A stretch of DNA of 64,000 nucleotides from Actinopolyspora mortivallis DSM 44261 (GCF_000384035.1 NZ_KB913024.1:1831087-1895086); one strand, 5' to 3'; positions 35,276-44,684 are shown, numbered from the stretch's first letter. Numbers and translations are program-made. Notes: a model not told the origin generated them from the letters alone.

Positions 35276-36460
35276 ATGCCCCGCCATTTCGCGTTCATGG
35301 CACCCCCCTTCGACGGACACGTGAATCCGACCCTGCCGCTGGTGGAGGAGCTGGTCCGGCGCGGACACCGGATCACCTACGCCACCGGGGACCGTAAGCT
35401 GGAAACGGTGCGTGCCAGCGGGGCCCGGCCCGTGGACCTCGGCCTGGACTTCGCCCTGCCCAGCCACTCGTTCGACCGGATCACCCCCGAGATGATGGCG
35501 GAGATGACGCACCGTTTCCTCGACCACGTGCGTGATTCGTTCCCCTCCCTGCGGGAGCGTTTCGTCGCCGACCCGCCGGAGGCGGTGTGTCACGACATGA
35601 TGATGCCCGCCGGCCCCATGTTGGCCGATACTCTCGGGGTCGCCCAGGTGGCTTTGGTGCCGAACTTCGCCGCCAACGAACGGTTCTCGTTGGCGAAGAC
35701 GTTTCTGCCCGAGGACTTCGACACCGAACACCCGGCGCTGCGGGAGGTGGAGCGGAGCCGACTGGAGCTGGCCGACCAACTCGGTGTCACTCCGCCGGGG
35801 CCGCTGTTCTCGCCGCAACCGGCCGGGCTGAACCTGGTGTTCGTCCCGCTCCAGTTCCAGTACGCGGCCGAGACCTTCGACGACCGGTTCCGTTTCCTGG
35901 GCCCCTCCCTCGGCAGCAGGGCGCGGAACGAATCCTTCACTCCCCGCGACCCCGAGGCACCGCTGTTGTTCGTCTCCCTGGGCACCGCGTTCAACAACCG
36001 CCCCGAGTTCTACCGCCGCTGCCTGGAGGCCTTCGGCGGAACCTCCTGGGAGGTGGCCATGTCCGTGGGTGAGCGGGTCGACCCGGCCGAGTTGGGAACC
36101 CTGCCGGACAACGTCGACGTACGGCCCCGGTTCCCCCAGCCGGCGGTGCTCGAACACGCCGACGTGTTCCTGTCACACACCGGGATGAACTCCACGATGG
36201 AGGCGCTGTACCACGGAGTTCCCCTGGTGGCCTATCCGCAGATGCCGGAACAGCGGGCCAACGCCGAACGGGCCGAGCAACTCGGCCTGGCCCGCATCCT
36301 TGCCGAGGAGGCCTCCGCCTCGACACTGCGGAGAACGGTGGAGGAGGTGGCCGGTGACGAACGGATGCGGGCCGTGGCCGCCGCCACCAGCCTCGGCGTG
36401 CGCAGTGGCGGCGGGGCGGTGGCCGGTGCCGACGCCCTGGAGGCGCATCTGGCCCGGTGA
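35276..36460 (+). CDS. macrolide-type UDP-glycosyltransferase (GT1)
   Basis: A 394-residue GT-B enzyme. The acceptor half starts HFAFMAPPFDGHVNPTLPLV with the catalytic His in GHVNP; the donor half has LLFVSLGTAFNN and the nucleotide-sugar motif FLSHTGMNSTMEALYHGVPL, PQMPEQRANAERAEQLG. Relatives (MGT, OleD, YjiC) attach a sugar to macrolides or flavonoids, often to inactivate an antibiotic. No secondary-metabolite cluster is next to it, which fits a detoxification role; the erythromycin-esterase-family gene is 23 kb away. Confidence 0.92.
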   Translation: MPRHFAFMAPPFDGHVNPTLPLVEELVRRGHRITYATGDRKLETVRASGARPVDLGLDFALPSHSFDRITPEMMAEMTHRFLDHVRDSFPSLRERFVADPPEAVCHDMMMPAGPMLADTLGVAQVALVPNFAANERFSLAKTFLPEDFDTEHPALREVERSRLELADQLGVTPPGPLFSPQPAGLNLVFVPLQFQYAAETFDDRFRFLGPSLGSRARNESFTPRDPEAPLLFVSLGTAFNNRPEFYRRCLEAFGGTSWEVAMSVGERVDPAELGTLPDNVDVRPRFPQPAVLEHADVFLSHTGMNSTMEALYHGVPLVAYPQMPEQRANAERAEQLGLARILAEEASASTLRRTVEEVAGDERMRAVAAATSLGVRSGGGAVAGADALEAHLAR

Positions 36461-36467
36461 ACCGGTT

Positions 36468-37883
36468 TCACCCCCATCCGGCCCACCGGGCCACGGCGGC
36501 GGTGAGGCTGGTGACCACGATGCCGAGCCCGACCGGCAGCAGCGTGGCCACCGCGGTCCACGTGGCGCTGCGGGTTTCGTGCCAGATGGTGAGGATCGTG
36601 GTTCCACACGGGTTGTGCAGCAGGGTGAACAGCATCAGGTTCACGGCCGTGAGCAGGGTCCAGCCTCCCGCCTGCACGAGCACGGTCGCGGTCTCGGCGG
36701 TGCCGAGTTCGAGCAGGACTCCCTGTTCGGCGCCGAACAGGTTCGTCCCGAGCGTCATCGTCAGCATCAGGATGGTGGGAACGACGATCTCGTTGGCGGG
36801 AATGGCGACGACGTAGGCCAACAGGATGATGCCGTTGAGGCCCATCAACCATCCCAGCGGGGCGAGCAGGTCGACGAGGTGAGCGGCCAGACTCGCGTCG
36901 GCGACGGTGATGTTGCTGATCAGCCAGGTGGCCGCACCGGCGGGTGCGGCCATGGTCACCGCCCTGCGCAGCACTTTCAGGGTGCGGTCGATGAGGCTGG
37001 TGTAGAGGGTGCGCCAGATGCGGGGTGGGCGGTAGGGAGGCAGCTCCAGTGAGTAGACCGAGGTGGCGCCCCGAAGTACCGTTCGCGACAGTCCCCAGGA
37101 GACCACCAGGGCGGTCAGCACTCCCAGCGCGGCCACCGTGGTGACCGAGGCCGCGGCGACCACCGCGGCCAGCGGGGGCGGGGCGAGCTGTCCGAGGAAG
37201 ACGGTGCCCAGCAGGATGAGCACGGGCCAACGGCCGTTGCAGATGCTGAAGTTGTTGGTGATCACCGCGATCAGCCGTTCCCGGGGGCTGTCGATGATGC
37301 GGGTGGCGGTGACCCCGGCGGCGTTGCAGCCGTATCCCATCATCATGGTCAGGGCCTGTTTGCCGTGCGCTCCGGCCTTGGCGAACAGCCTGTCGAGGTT
37401 GAACGCGACCCGGGGCAGATAACCGAAGTCCTCCAGGATCGTGAACAGGGGAAAGAAGATCGCCATGGGCGGCAGCATCACCGCCACCACCCAGGCGGTG
37501 GACAGATAGACCCCGTCGACCAGCAGTCCGCTCATCCAGTCCGGCAGCGACAGGAGTCGGGACAGACGGTTCAGCTGTTCGTGGCCGTGCTCGACCAGCA
37601 GGTTGGACAGCAGGTCCGAGGGTACGGCCGCGCCCGCGATGGTGAACCAGAAAACCCCGAACAGCAGCGCTCCCATGGCCAGGAACCCCCACACGCGGTG
37701 GGTCAGGATCCGGTCGAGGAGTTTGTCCAGGGTGGGGCGGGCTGGTCGTTCACCGTGGGACAGACTGGTGGCGCTGATGCGGGCCGCTTCGGCGTAGAGG
37801 GACTCCACGATGTCGTCCCGGAAGTTCTCGGGAAGTTCGGCCCGTAGCCTGTCGGTCTCGTCGAGGATCGGGGAGCGGGTCAT
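36468..37883 (-). CDS. feoB: FeoB membrane permease part (split FeoB)
   Basis: A 471-residue membrane protein corresponding to the Gate domains of FeoB: ILTHRVWGFLAMGALLFGVF, LPPMAIFFPLFTILEDFGYL, MMMGYGCNAAGVTATRII (with the conserved Cys), NNFSICNGRWPVLILL, IPANEIVVPTILML. It lacks the GTPase domain, which is encoded separately just upstream; the ATG overlaps its stop by four bases (ATGA). Together they import ferrous iron. It converges with the glycosyltransferase gene, leaving 7 bases. Confidence 0.9.
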   Translation of the reverse strand: MTRSPILDETDRLRAELPENFRDDIVESLYAEAARISATSLSHGERPARPTLDKLLDRILTHRVWGFLAMGALLFGVFWFTIAGAAVPSDLLSNLLVEHGHEQLNRLSRLLSLPDWMSGLLVDGVYLSTAWVVAVMLPPMAIFFPLFTILEDFGYLPRVAFNLDRLFAKAGAHGKQALTMMMGYGCNAAGVTATRIIDSPRERLIAVITNNFSICNGRWPVLILLGTVFLGQLAPPPLAAVVAAASVTTVAALGVLTALVVSWGLSRTVLRGATSVYSLELPPYRPPRIWRTLYTSLIDRTLKVLRRAVTMAAPAGAATWLISNITVADASLAAHLVDLLAPLGWLMGLNGIILLAYVVAIPANEIVVPTILMLTMTLGTNLFGAEQGVLLELGTAETATVLVQAGGWTLLTAVNLMLFTLLHNPCGTTILTIWHETRSATWTAVATLLPVGLGIVVTSLTAAVARWAGWG

Positions 37884-38716
37884 GCGTCGGGTTCCTCCGG
37901 GACGGTCTCCGAGCGGAGTTCGGCGGGATCGGCCACGAGCTCACGCAACCTGCCCTCGGCGACGGCGCGTTCGAGCGTCGCGTCACCCTCCAGCAGCCGC
38001 AGCGCGACCCATCGGGGGTTGGTCACACCGGGGACGTGCCGTGCGACCCGCTCGGCGAGGTGGCTCACCGCGCGTTCGAGCCGCCGGTTCCGGTGGATGA
38101 GCCGGCGCCCACCGAAGGACGTGGGGGACAGTGCCACCCGTTCGACCGCGTCGAGCAGGTCCTCGATCCCGGTGCCCCGGCGTGCCGCCATGCCCACGGC
38201 GGGCACTCCGAGTTCGCGGGAGAGGTGCCGGAAGTCCACGGTGATGCCGTGGCGGCGGGCCTCGTCGACGAGGTTGACGGCGACCACCACCCGTGTGGTG
38301 ATCTGCAGGATCTGCAGTACGAGGTTGAGATCGCGTTCCAGCCGGGTGGCGTCGACGACCACCGTCGTCACGTCGGGGCGGCCGAACACCAGGAAGTCCC
38401 TGGCGATGTCCTCGTCCTCGCTGGTGGACAGCAGGGAGTACGTTCCGGGTAGGTCGACGAGCTTGTACCTGCGTTCGTGGTACTCGAAACCGCCTTCGGC
38501 GCGGTCCACGGTCTTGCCCGCCCAGTTTCCCACGTGCTGTCGCAGGCCGGTCAGGGCGTTGAACACGGTGCTCTTGCCGGTGTTGGGGTTTCCCGCCAGG
38601 GCGACGACCAGGTCGTGTCCGGAGGGGTCCACTCCCAGTCGGCGCAGGTTGGCGGCGTTGTTGAGCGCGCATGTTCCGCACGCGCTCGTGGTGGGTGGCG
38701 AGGGGGTGGGGCTCAT
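37880..38716 (-). CDS. feoB: FeoB GTPase part (split FeoB)
   Basis: A 278-residue protein with the complete G-protein set: G1 ALAGNPNTGKSTVFNALTG, G2/G3 region VGNWAGKTVDRAEG and LVDLPGTYSLLSTSEDEDIA, G4 VAVNLVDEA, plus the guanine-dissociation-inhibitor-like helical part (DATLERAVAEGRLRELV). An N-terminal CGTC pair (residues 13-16) may bind a metal. ATG 38716 lies 8 bases after the feoA stop. Most bacteria fuse this to the permease; here the two are separate but translationally coupled. The G4 motif reads NLVD rather than NxxD with Lys, as in other FeoB proteins. Confidence 0.92.
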   Translation of the reverse strand: MSPTPSPPTTSACGTCALNNAANLRRLGVDPSGHDLVVALAGNPNTGKSTVFNALTGLRQHVGNWAGKTVDRAEGGFEYHERRYKLVDLPGTYSLLSTSEDEDIARDFLVFGRPDVTTVVVDATRLERDLNLVLQILQITTRVVVAVNLVDEARRHGITVDFRHLSRELGVPAVGMAARRGTGIEDLLDAVERVALSPTSFGGRRLIHRNRRLERAVSHLAERVARHVPGVTNPRWVALRLLEGDATLERAVAEGRLRELVADPAELRSETVPEEPDA

Positions 38717-38724
38717 CGTGGGTC

Positions 38725-38961
38725 TCACCCCTGGTGACGGTCGACGTGGATCCTGCCCGCATGGTTCCGGCGCAGCACGAGCAGGCTGCCGCGCACCAGG
38801 TAGGCGGTCGGGTCGCCGAGCGGGCTGCTCCGCTCGGCCCGGATCCGAGTCCCCGGCAGGATTCCCAGGTCCATCAGCCGCCGTCGTTGGGGGCCTTCGA
38901 CGTCCAGGGCGGTCACCGTCGCGGTCTCTCCCGGGGAAAGCCGGTCCAGTGTCGTGTTCAT
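38725..38961 (-). CDS. feoA: FeoA, ferrous iron transport SH3-like protein
   Basis: A 78-residue SH3-fold protein: TTLDRLSPGETATVTAL, RRRLMDLGILPGTRIRAERS, PTAYLVRGSLLVLRRNHAGR. FeoA associates with FeoB in ferrous iron uptake. ATG 38961 with GGAGGGAG 9 bases upstream is the first gene of the feoA-feoB-feoB unit. The tail ends HVDRHQG, with His residues that might touch metal. Confidence 0.93.
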   Translation of the reverse strand: MNTTLDRLSPGETATVTALDVEGPQRRRLMDLGILPGTRIRAERSSPLGDPTAYLVRGSLLVLRRNHAGRIHVDRHQG

Positions 38962-39039
38962 GTCCGGGATCTCCCTCCACCGGAACGAAGAGTTTCCAGG
39001 AACCCAACACATGTTTCGTCAAGGCGAAAACACTGCTGT

Positions 39040-39052
39040 GTTACAGCGTAAC
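39040..39052. promoter_or_regulatory. GTTAC palindrome upstream of feoA
   Basis: GTTAC-AGC-GTAAC, a perfect 13-bp palindrome 79 bases before the feoA start in the 355-bp divergent gap to the NPP1 gene. It has the size of half a DtxR/IdeR-type iron box but does not match the TTAGGTTAG consensus. The rest of 38962-39316 holds no gene. Confidence 0.35.
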
Positions 39053-39316
39053 CGCGTCGGAGGGTCGGGAAAACAGGGGCCACGAGGTCGGTGGCGTGCC
39101 GGAACGGTTCTCCTGGTTACCGGCGCGGAACCACACCGGCAGGAGGCCACTTCCGACGAGCGCTCCGACGACGAGTCACCGAAGGAGGTCCGGGTCGGAC
39201 CACCGGGGAGTCGAGCACGTCGTTTTCACGTTCCGTTCCCGCGGAGCCAGGTCACCGTTTCCGTTCTCCCGTTACGATCACCCCGCGTCGCCACCCGCAC
39301 ACGGAGGAGGGAACGT

Positions 39317-40156
39317 ATGACGCGCTCATCGGCCGCGCGGGAAGTCACCGGAACCGGAGCACGGTGGGAGCACGGCCGGACGGGAAGGTTCGTCCGGAGT
39401 CGCGTGAGACGGGTGACGGCCGCCGTGCACGGCGCGGTTCTGCTGCTGGTGGCCCTGCCGGGCTCGGCGGTGGCCGAAACCGTCCCCCGGCGGATCCCGG
39501 CCGACTCCACCTCCCTGGACCGGAAGTGGATGCCGGCCTTCGACTACGACGGGGACGGATGCTACCCCAGCGTGGCCGTCGGCCCGGACGGCACGGTGAA
39601 CTCGGGACTGGACAACTCGGGGGCGCTGGACGGGCAGTGCCACGACCTCTCCGACCTGGAGAACTCCAATGTTTATGCCCGTTCCGAGAGCAACCACGGC
39701 TGGCAGGCCCACCTGTACGACGTGTACTTCCAGAAGGACCAGGCCGTTCCCGGTTTCGACGTGTTCGGTCACCGACACGACATCGAGCACGTGGTGGTGT
39801 GGGTGCACGAGGGCCGTGCCCGCTACGTGTCCACCTCGGCCCACGGCGAGTACGACGTGCATCCGGCCTCCGCCGTCGACTGGCACGAGGGCACCCACGC
39901 GAAGGTCGTCTACCACAAGGACGGTGTGGGCACCCACGCCTTCCGGCTGGCGGGAGAGGACGAACAGCCGGAGAACGACCTGGGAGACTGGCACTATCCG
40001 GCCCTGGTGAGCTGGGAACGTTTTCCCGGTGACACCCGCTCGGTACTGAGCGAGGCCGACTTCGGCCACGCCGCGTTCGCGATCACCGACGGGGCGTTCC
40101 GGGACAACCTCGCCGCGGCCGAACCCGCCGGTATCCCGTTCGATCCCTCCCTGTGA
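39317..40156 (+). CDS. NPP1/NLP family secreted protein
   Basis: A 279-residue secreted protein with the necrosis-inducing (NLP) heptapeptide GHRHDIEH at about 151-158, followed by VVVWVHEG. A long basic N-terminus with a hydrophobic core VHGAVLLLVALPGSAVA near residues 37-53 acts as the signal peptide (cut near AVAET). Two Cys (GCYPS, GQCHD) probably form the family disulfide. NLPs of plant pathogens bind sphingolipids and damage plant membranes; in actinomycetes the role is not settled. ATG 39317 with GGAGGAGGG upstream. AKVVYHKDGVGTHAFRLA and NDLGDWHYP support the family. Confidence 0.92.
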   Translation: MTRSSAAREVTGTGARWEHGRTGRFVRSRVRRVTAAVHGAVLLLVALPGSAVAETVPRRIPADSTSLDRKWMPAFDYDGDGCYPSVAVGPDGTVNSGLDNSGALDGQCHDLSDLENSNVYARSESNHGWQAHLYDVYFQKDQAVPGFDVFGHRHDIEHVVVWVHEGRARYVSTSAHGEYDVHPASAVDWHEGTHAKVVYHKDGVGTHAFRLAGEDEQPENDLGDWHYPALVSWERFPGDTRSVLSEADFGHAAFAITDGAFRDNLAAAEPAGIPFDPSL

Positions 40157-40239
40157 CCCGAGTCCCGCGACCGAGAGGTTCGGCGGGGCTCACCGGGTTC
40201 CCGAACCGGCGGGACCTGCCGGCGGGGAGAGCGGGACGG

Positions 40240-41802
40240 TCACCACAGACTCATGTGGTACAGCCGGGGCCACAGCCGGGACCAGGGCAGTTTCGGATCC
40301 TCGGCGACCCAGATCCTCATGCCCTCGTAGTAGGTGGAGGCGGGCAGGTCGGTGTTGACGGTGCCGACCTGCCGTACCGACTCGAACAGCTCTCCCAGTC
40401 GCTGCCGGTCGGAGCCGAGGTAGACCACCCTCCGCACCCGCTCGGAGGGGTGCCCGAAGTACCAGAACCCCCGGCTGGGGCTGTAGACCTCGGACAGGCC
40501 GTGCTCGGGACCGAAATGGTGCAGCGCCCCGGCCGACCAGTAGTCGTGGGTGACGACGGCTTTGGTGTTCTCGCTTCCCGGCAGGTTGTGGTACGCGGCG
40601 GCGAGCTGCTCCGTGATCGGCTGCCATCCCAGGCTGGCCGTGGCCACCACGTTCGCCGGCCCGATGGACGAGACCGGGGCGAGGGGCAGCGTGTGCACCG
40701 CCGTGGGAAGCGCCCACAGGTAGGCCGCCGCCACCCCGGCGGTCCATCCGCGGAACAACCACCGGTACCGCCGAGTGCGGGGACGTCGCCACCACCACTG
40801 CTGCACGAGGACGGCCCCGGCGGCGAACAGCACGGCGTAGAAACCGGCCAGGTAGTAGGAACGTCCGCCACTGGCGGCGAACACCACCGTGAGCAGCACC
40901 GCCGTGACCCCCAGGAACCGGTACTCACGCAGCCCGCGCGCGAACAGCAGTCCACCCAGCCCCAACAGCGTCAACACGGAACCGATCGGGCCGACCTGGG
41001 TGAGCAGCACCTTCAGGAAGGCCTCCACCCCGCCGGTCTCGGCCTCCACGACATCGGCCATGTCCAGCTGTGGCCAGCCGTGACGCCACTGCCACAGCAC
41101 ACTGGGCAACGCGGCGAACACGGCCAACGCACCGCCCGCCCACAGCCCAGGGCGCCGCAGCAGCCGCCGGGGCCCGAGCACGACACTCACGGGCACCAGC
41201 ACCACCCACAGTGCCGGGATGAGCAGTTTGAACTGCAGCGCCAAGGCCGTGACCGCTCCGGCGGCCAACAGCAGAAGGTCCCCCGAGTCGCCGGTGGGGT
41301 GCCGGCGGACCCACCGCACCAGCAGCCACAGCACCCAGGCCCACATCGTCTGGTCGAACGAGTAGGTGACCAGCAGGTGCGCCGAACCCACGAAATGGGG
41401 GGCCAGCACGCAGGCGAGGGCGGTGCAGGTCTGTGCCGTGCGTGTTCCCCCGAGTTCCCGCGTGGTCAGCGCCGTCAGCACGAGGTAGCCGATCGTGGAC
41501 AGCAACGACGGCAGCCGCAGCGCCTCCAGCGAGTCGGGGAACAGGGCCTGCATGGTGCGCGCGAGCAGCGGCACTCCGAAGGGCTGGTCCACGTACCCGA
41601 GGGAGAGATGGTGTCCCGCCGCCAGGAAGTACAGCTCGTCACCGAAGTAGCCGTAGCGTGAGGCGACCAGGGTTCCCACGGTGAGCACGCCGAGACCGAG
41701 CACGGTGAGCGGAAGCCACGCGAAGGCGGGAGGCCGGTGGGGGACGGACGGGCCGGGCTCACGCAGCGAAGTTCCGGCGGAGGCCGGGGGTGCTGTGGAC
41801 AT
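40240..41802 (-). CDS. GT39-type polyprenyl-linked glycosyltransferase (ArnT/PMT-like)
   Basis: A 520-residue membrane protein with about 11-12 spans. The first extracytoplasmic loop has the catalytic pair Asp55-Glu56 in YGYFGDELYFLAAGHHL and LGYVDQPFGVPLL, as in ArnT-like enzymes that transfer a sugar from a polyprenyl phosphate to an acceptor outside the membrane. A C-terminal soluble domain of about 150 residues follows (PITEQLAAAYHNLPGS to the end). Acceptor unknown. ATG 41802. Confidence 0.88.
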   Translation of the reverse strand: MSTAPPASAGTSLREPGPSVPHRPPAFAWLPLTVLGLGVLTVGTLVASRYGYFGDELYFLAAGHHLSLGYVDQPFGVPLLARTMQALFPDSLEALRLPSLLSTIGYLVLTALTTRELGGTRTAQTCTALACVLAPHFVGSAHLLVTYSFDQTMWAWVLWLLVRWVRRHPTGDSGDLLLLAAGAVTALALQFKLLIPALWVVLVPVSVVLGPRRLLRRPGLWAGGALAVFAALPSVLWQWRHGWPQLDMADVVEAETGGVEAFLKVLLTQVGPIGSVLTLLGLGGLLFARGLREYRFLGVTAVLLTVVFAASGGRSYYLAGFYAVLFAAGAVLVQQWWWRRPRTRRYRWLFRGWTAGVAAAYLWALPTAVHTLPLAPVSSIGPANVVATASLGWQPITEQLAAAYHNLPGSENTKAVVTHDYWSAGALHHFGPEHGLSEVYSPSRGFWYFGHPSERVRRVVYLGSDRQRLGELFESVRQVGTVNTDLPASTYYEGMRIWVAEDPKLPWSRLWPRLYHMSLW

Positions 41803-41883
41803 TACGCTCCGAAGTGGCTATGGGAACAGCCCGACAGGCACGGGGCCGCATCGGAGTTGTCACGGGCGGAAGGCCCCACTGTG

Positions 41884-42375
41884 TCAGCGTTTCCTCGGGG
41901 GAGGGTCCTTGCGCAGCAGATCCGGGCCGAGGATCCGGCGTACGACACGGCGGGCCAGGCTGCGTCGTTTCTGCGGGGGCCCCACCGTTTCGGAGGAACC
42001 GTCCCCCGAGGCCGCCGCGGTGTCCGGCGAGGGGGCCTCGACGGGTCGCTGCTGGCTCGCCGGAGACGCGGTGCCGGGCGGAGGAGCGGGTTCGGTCTCG
42101 CCGGGCTCCTCCGCGGCCTGGGTCGGTGGGGTCGGCTCCGGGTTCAGGCGTTTGGCGAACTCCGGTGCCTGTTCCCGGATGGCGGGGATGAACGGTTGCG
42201 TGACCTCGAGCCGTTCCGTCCACGGTGCCGGGTTCAACGGCTGGTCCGGAGGAACGAGCTCCCCCTCGATGCGGGTGGTCAGTGGTCCCGCGTCGTTGGT
42301 GAAGTCACTGTGCGGTTGTTCGTGCGGCACCAGAGGCTGGAACCAGGGTCGAGCACGGTCGTCTTGAAGTGTCAT
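41884..42375 (-). CDS. hypothetical Pro/Glu-rich protein with basic C-terminus
   Basis: A 163-residue protein. The first 75 residues look ordered (RPWFQPLVPHEQPHSDFTND, NPAPWTERLEVTQPFIPAIR, EQAPEFAKRLN), then a disordered Pro/Glu/Ala region and a basic end (KRRSLARRVVRRILG, RKDPPPRKR). No known domain. ATG 42375 lacks a clear ribosome site; the transcript may be leaderless. It lies just before the GT39 gene on the same strand. Confidence 0.5.
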   Translation of the reverse strand: MTLQDDRARPWFQPLVPHEQPHSDFTNDAGPLTTRIEGELVPPDQPLNPAPWTERLEVTQPFIPAIREQAPEFAKRLNPEPTPPTQAAEEPGETEPAPPPGTASPASQQRPVEAPSPDTAAASGDGSSETVGPPQKRRSLARRVVRRILGPDLLRKDPPPRKR

Positions 42376-43099
42376 CCGTATCGACTCGTGATAGGAGCAA
42401 ACGGCCAGTCCCACCGGAGGGTGAATCCCTGTCCGGCGTACCAGAGCCTACCGGTAACACTCCGATTAAGCACCACCCGCCGAGGGCGTGTGACCGAACC
42501 TGGCAGCTCAGAGGTGTTGCCCGAATGCGTCACACCCCTCGCGCGACCCCCGGGGGGTGGCGCGGTGTCGGTGAGACGAACCCCGTCTCGAGGGGACGCT
42601 CGGGGGCCGCGTCGGCGTGTGGCCGCGTGTCCGCCGGAGCACAGTCGGTGACCGTTCCGGCTTTCCCGTGTGTGGGAGGTCCACCGGTGTCCGGCAGGTT
42701 GACGGGCTCCTCGGCGACCGGAGGCCCAGGAGGCGACCAGGGGCCGACGTTGCCATCTCCCCGGCAGCGCGGAGAGTTCGAAGGTCTCCGCGCGAAGAGA
42801 CAATCACCTTTCCGGAGGCTTGTCCCGGACACAACGTAATAGACAATCCTCCTTTTGAGTGTGATCACAACAATTTTCCGAAACGGGAGGAAAAAAGCCC
42901 GGAGAAAACGAGTTCCCGTTCCGAGTGGGACGATGACACGATCGTGCATTTCCCGGCATGAATCGCCCCCACGGGAATCAGTGGATACTAACCTCGAACG
43001 AGAGTCGAGACCGGTGCTCCTGCCCGGATTCCTCGACGTCGGAGCAGACTTCGGCAGAAGTGAGCACGGCGACGGGTGTCGGCCAGGAAGGACGGAGAG
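42376..43099. other. 724 bp intergenic region with an AT-rich island
   Basis: No open frame in this gap has coding character that I would accept. An AT-richer stretch at 42830-42960 contains a perfect 10-bp palindrome TGTGATCACA at 42860-42869, possibly an operator for the small XRE gene at 43100 or its own promoter. Function unknown. Confidence 0.4.
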
Positions 43100-43372
43100 G
43101 TGAAGTGGAATCTACGACTCGTGGCGGCCCACCGGGGCATCTGGAAGGCGGGAGAGTTGCAGCGCAGACTCGCCGAACACGGATTGCACGTCTCGGCGGG
43201 GAAGCTGTCTGGTCTCTGGTCGGGCACGCCGATCAGTCTGAAACTGTCCGATCTGGATGTCATCTGTGAAGTGCTGGACTGCGACATCGGGGAGTTGTTG
43301 ACACCGGAACCGGGCGTCTCCCCCGGAAAGGCGACGGACGATCGGGCGGGGCGATATGAGAACGACGAATGA
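43100..43372 (+). CDS. small XRE-family regulator (HTH_26 type)
   Basis: A 90-residue single-domain helix-turn-helix protein: WNLRLVAAHRGIWKAGELQR, AEHGLHVSAGKLSGLWSGTP, LSDLDVICEVLDCDIGELL. It matches short Cro/CI-like proteins of actinomycetes, which often accompany a tyrosine recombinase; none is adjacent here. GTG 43100 with AAGGA 7 bases upstream was chosen over an upstream frame extension. Confidence 0.8.
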   Translation: MKWNLRLVAAHRGIWKAGELQRRLAEHGLHVSAGKLSGLWSGTPISLKLSDLDVICEVLDCDIGELLTPEPGVSPGKATDDRAGRYENDE

Positions 43373-43646
43373 GTCTTCGGCCCAACGGGTCGTCGTGGGA
43401 ACGGTGGCACAACGAAAGTGGGACCGGAACCAACGAGGCAGCGGCGTGTTCCGTCGTTGCGGTCGCCCGCGGCCTCCGTCCGCGCGCTCGCGGGCGACAG
43501 CGAGTCGGTTCCGCCGTGCTCCGATAGCGTGAAATACCGCCGCCAGGCCGTGCGGAGTGCGACACTGCCGCCACACCAGCAGCCAGCCCTCCCGGTAGGC
43601 ACCCATCACACCGGGACCCGCGGACCAACACCGGTGAGGAGAGACC

Positions 43647-44669
43647 ATGACCGAGGCGGCAGTCCCCCACGGGTTCGTTCCCACCTCGACCTCGTGGACC
43701 AACGCGTATCGGGGCTGGATCCTCGGGTTCGCCGGACAGGAGGAGTCCCGGCGTCCGGTGCTGCTGCACACCGACACCAGCGGCTTGTCCTGGTCACGAC
43801 GGGCGGCGCCTCAGGTCGAGGTGAGCGAGTTCTCCGGGCACGTACGGGTGCACGCGATGACCGAGCGGGACCTGCTGGTCACCAACGGCGAAACCGTTTT
43901 CGCCACGCACGACGGGGCCGCACACTGGCACCTCGTGGAACTCGCCGAGACGGGCAACCCGGTGCTGGTGGGGGACCTGGCCTCCAACGAGCACTTCTGT
44001 TACGCGGTGGTCACCTCCGGTGCTGAAGAGACCGGACGGACCCGTCTGCTCGTGTCACCGGTCTCCGAGTCGCGGTGGGAACCGGCGACCGGGATCGAGG
44101 TTCCCGGTCCCGCGGGCGGATCGGTGGTGGCGACGGGCAGTGCCGCCTTCGTCGCTCTCGGAGGAGGGGGCGTTCCCGGGCGGTACTGGGTCAGTGACAA
44201 CGGAACGGACTGGCGGGAGGGCAGCCCGCCGTGTGCGGAGCCCTACATGGCCGCCTGGCTCACGGTACCGCCGGCGGATCCGTCCATGGTGTTCGCGTTG
44301 TGCTCCTACCAGGCGGACCAGCCCCCGGGCCACACCTACAAGGACCTGAAGTGTTCCCTGGGGCGGGGGGAGTTCCGGACACTGGGTCGGGCACCGGCAC
44401 CCGGAATCAGCCGGGGACTGGCCGTGTCCACCCCGCTGTCGGTGGTGGTGAGTTCGGTCGGGGGCGGTTTCGGGTTCCTGTTCCGCTCCACCGACGGCGG
44501 AAGGGAATGGGAGACCGCGCTGCGCCGGGAACCCCCGATGTTTCTCGACCTGGATTTCCAGGATCCGGTGCACGGGGTGGTGCTGCGGGGCTCCGGCACG
44601 GGACGACACGGTGCGGTGCTGCGTACTTTCGACGGCGGGGCGAGCTGGCAGGAGCTGTCGCTGGGCTAG
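43647..44669 (+). CDS. BNR/Asp-box beta-propeller protein, cytoplasmic
   Basis: A 340-residue protein with sialidase-type Asp-box repeats (DTSGLSWSRRA, THDGAAHWHLV, SDNGTDWREGS, STDGGREWETA, TFDGGASWQEL), the pattern of a six-bladed propeller like YCF48/HCF136 assembly proteins. No signal peptide is seen, so it works in the cytoplasm unless exported by other means. No catalytic site is obvious. ATG 43647 with GAGGAGAG upstream. Confidence 0.8.
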   Translation: MTEAAVPHGFVPTSTSWTNAYRGWILGFAGQEESRRPVLLHTDTSGLSWSRRAAPQVEVSEFSGHVRVHAMTERDLLVTNGETVFATHDGAAHWHLVELAETGNPVLVGDLASNEHFCYAVVTSGAEETGRTRLLVSPVSESRWEPATGIEVPGPAGGSVVATGSAAFVALGGGGVPGRYWVSDNGTDWREGSPPCAEPYMAAWLTVPPADPSMVFALCSYQADQPPGHTYKDLKCSLGRGEFRTLGRAPAPGISRGLAVSTPLSVVVSSVGGGFGFLFRSTDGGREWETALRREPPMFLDLDFQDPVHGVVLRGSGTGRHGAVLRTFDGGASWQELSLG

Positions 44670-44684
44670 GCCGCCACGGAGGGC

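Noticed and set aside
38954-39316. Upstream extension of the NPP1 frame by 121 codons
   Set aside because: It would bury the signal peptide; ATG 39317 has a strong ribosome site.
42860-42869. TGTGATCACA as a CRP site
   Set aside because: The CRP consensus needs a 6-base spacer between TGTGA and TCACA; here the halves abut.
42530-42949. Minus-strand frame of 139 codons in the 42.4-43.1 kb gap
   Set aside because: Composition is like intergenic DNA, no ribosome site, no family motif, and plus-strand frames of equal quality overlap it.
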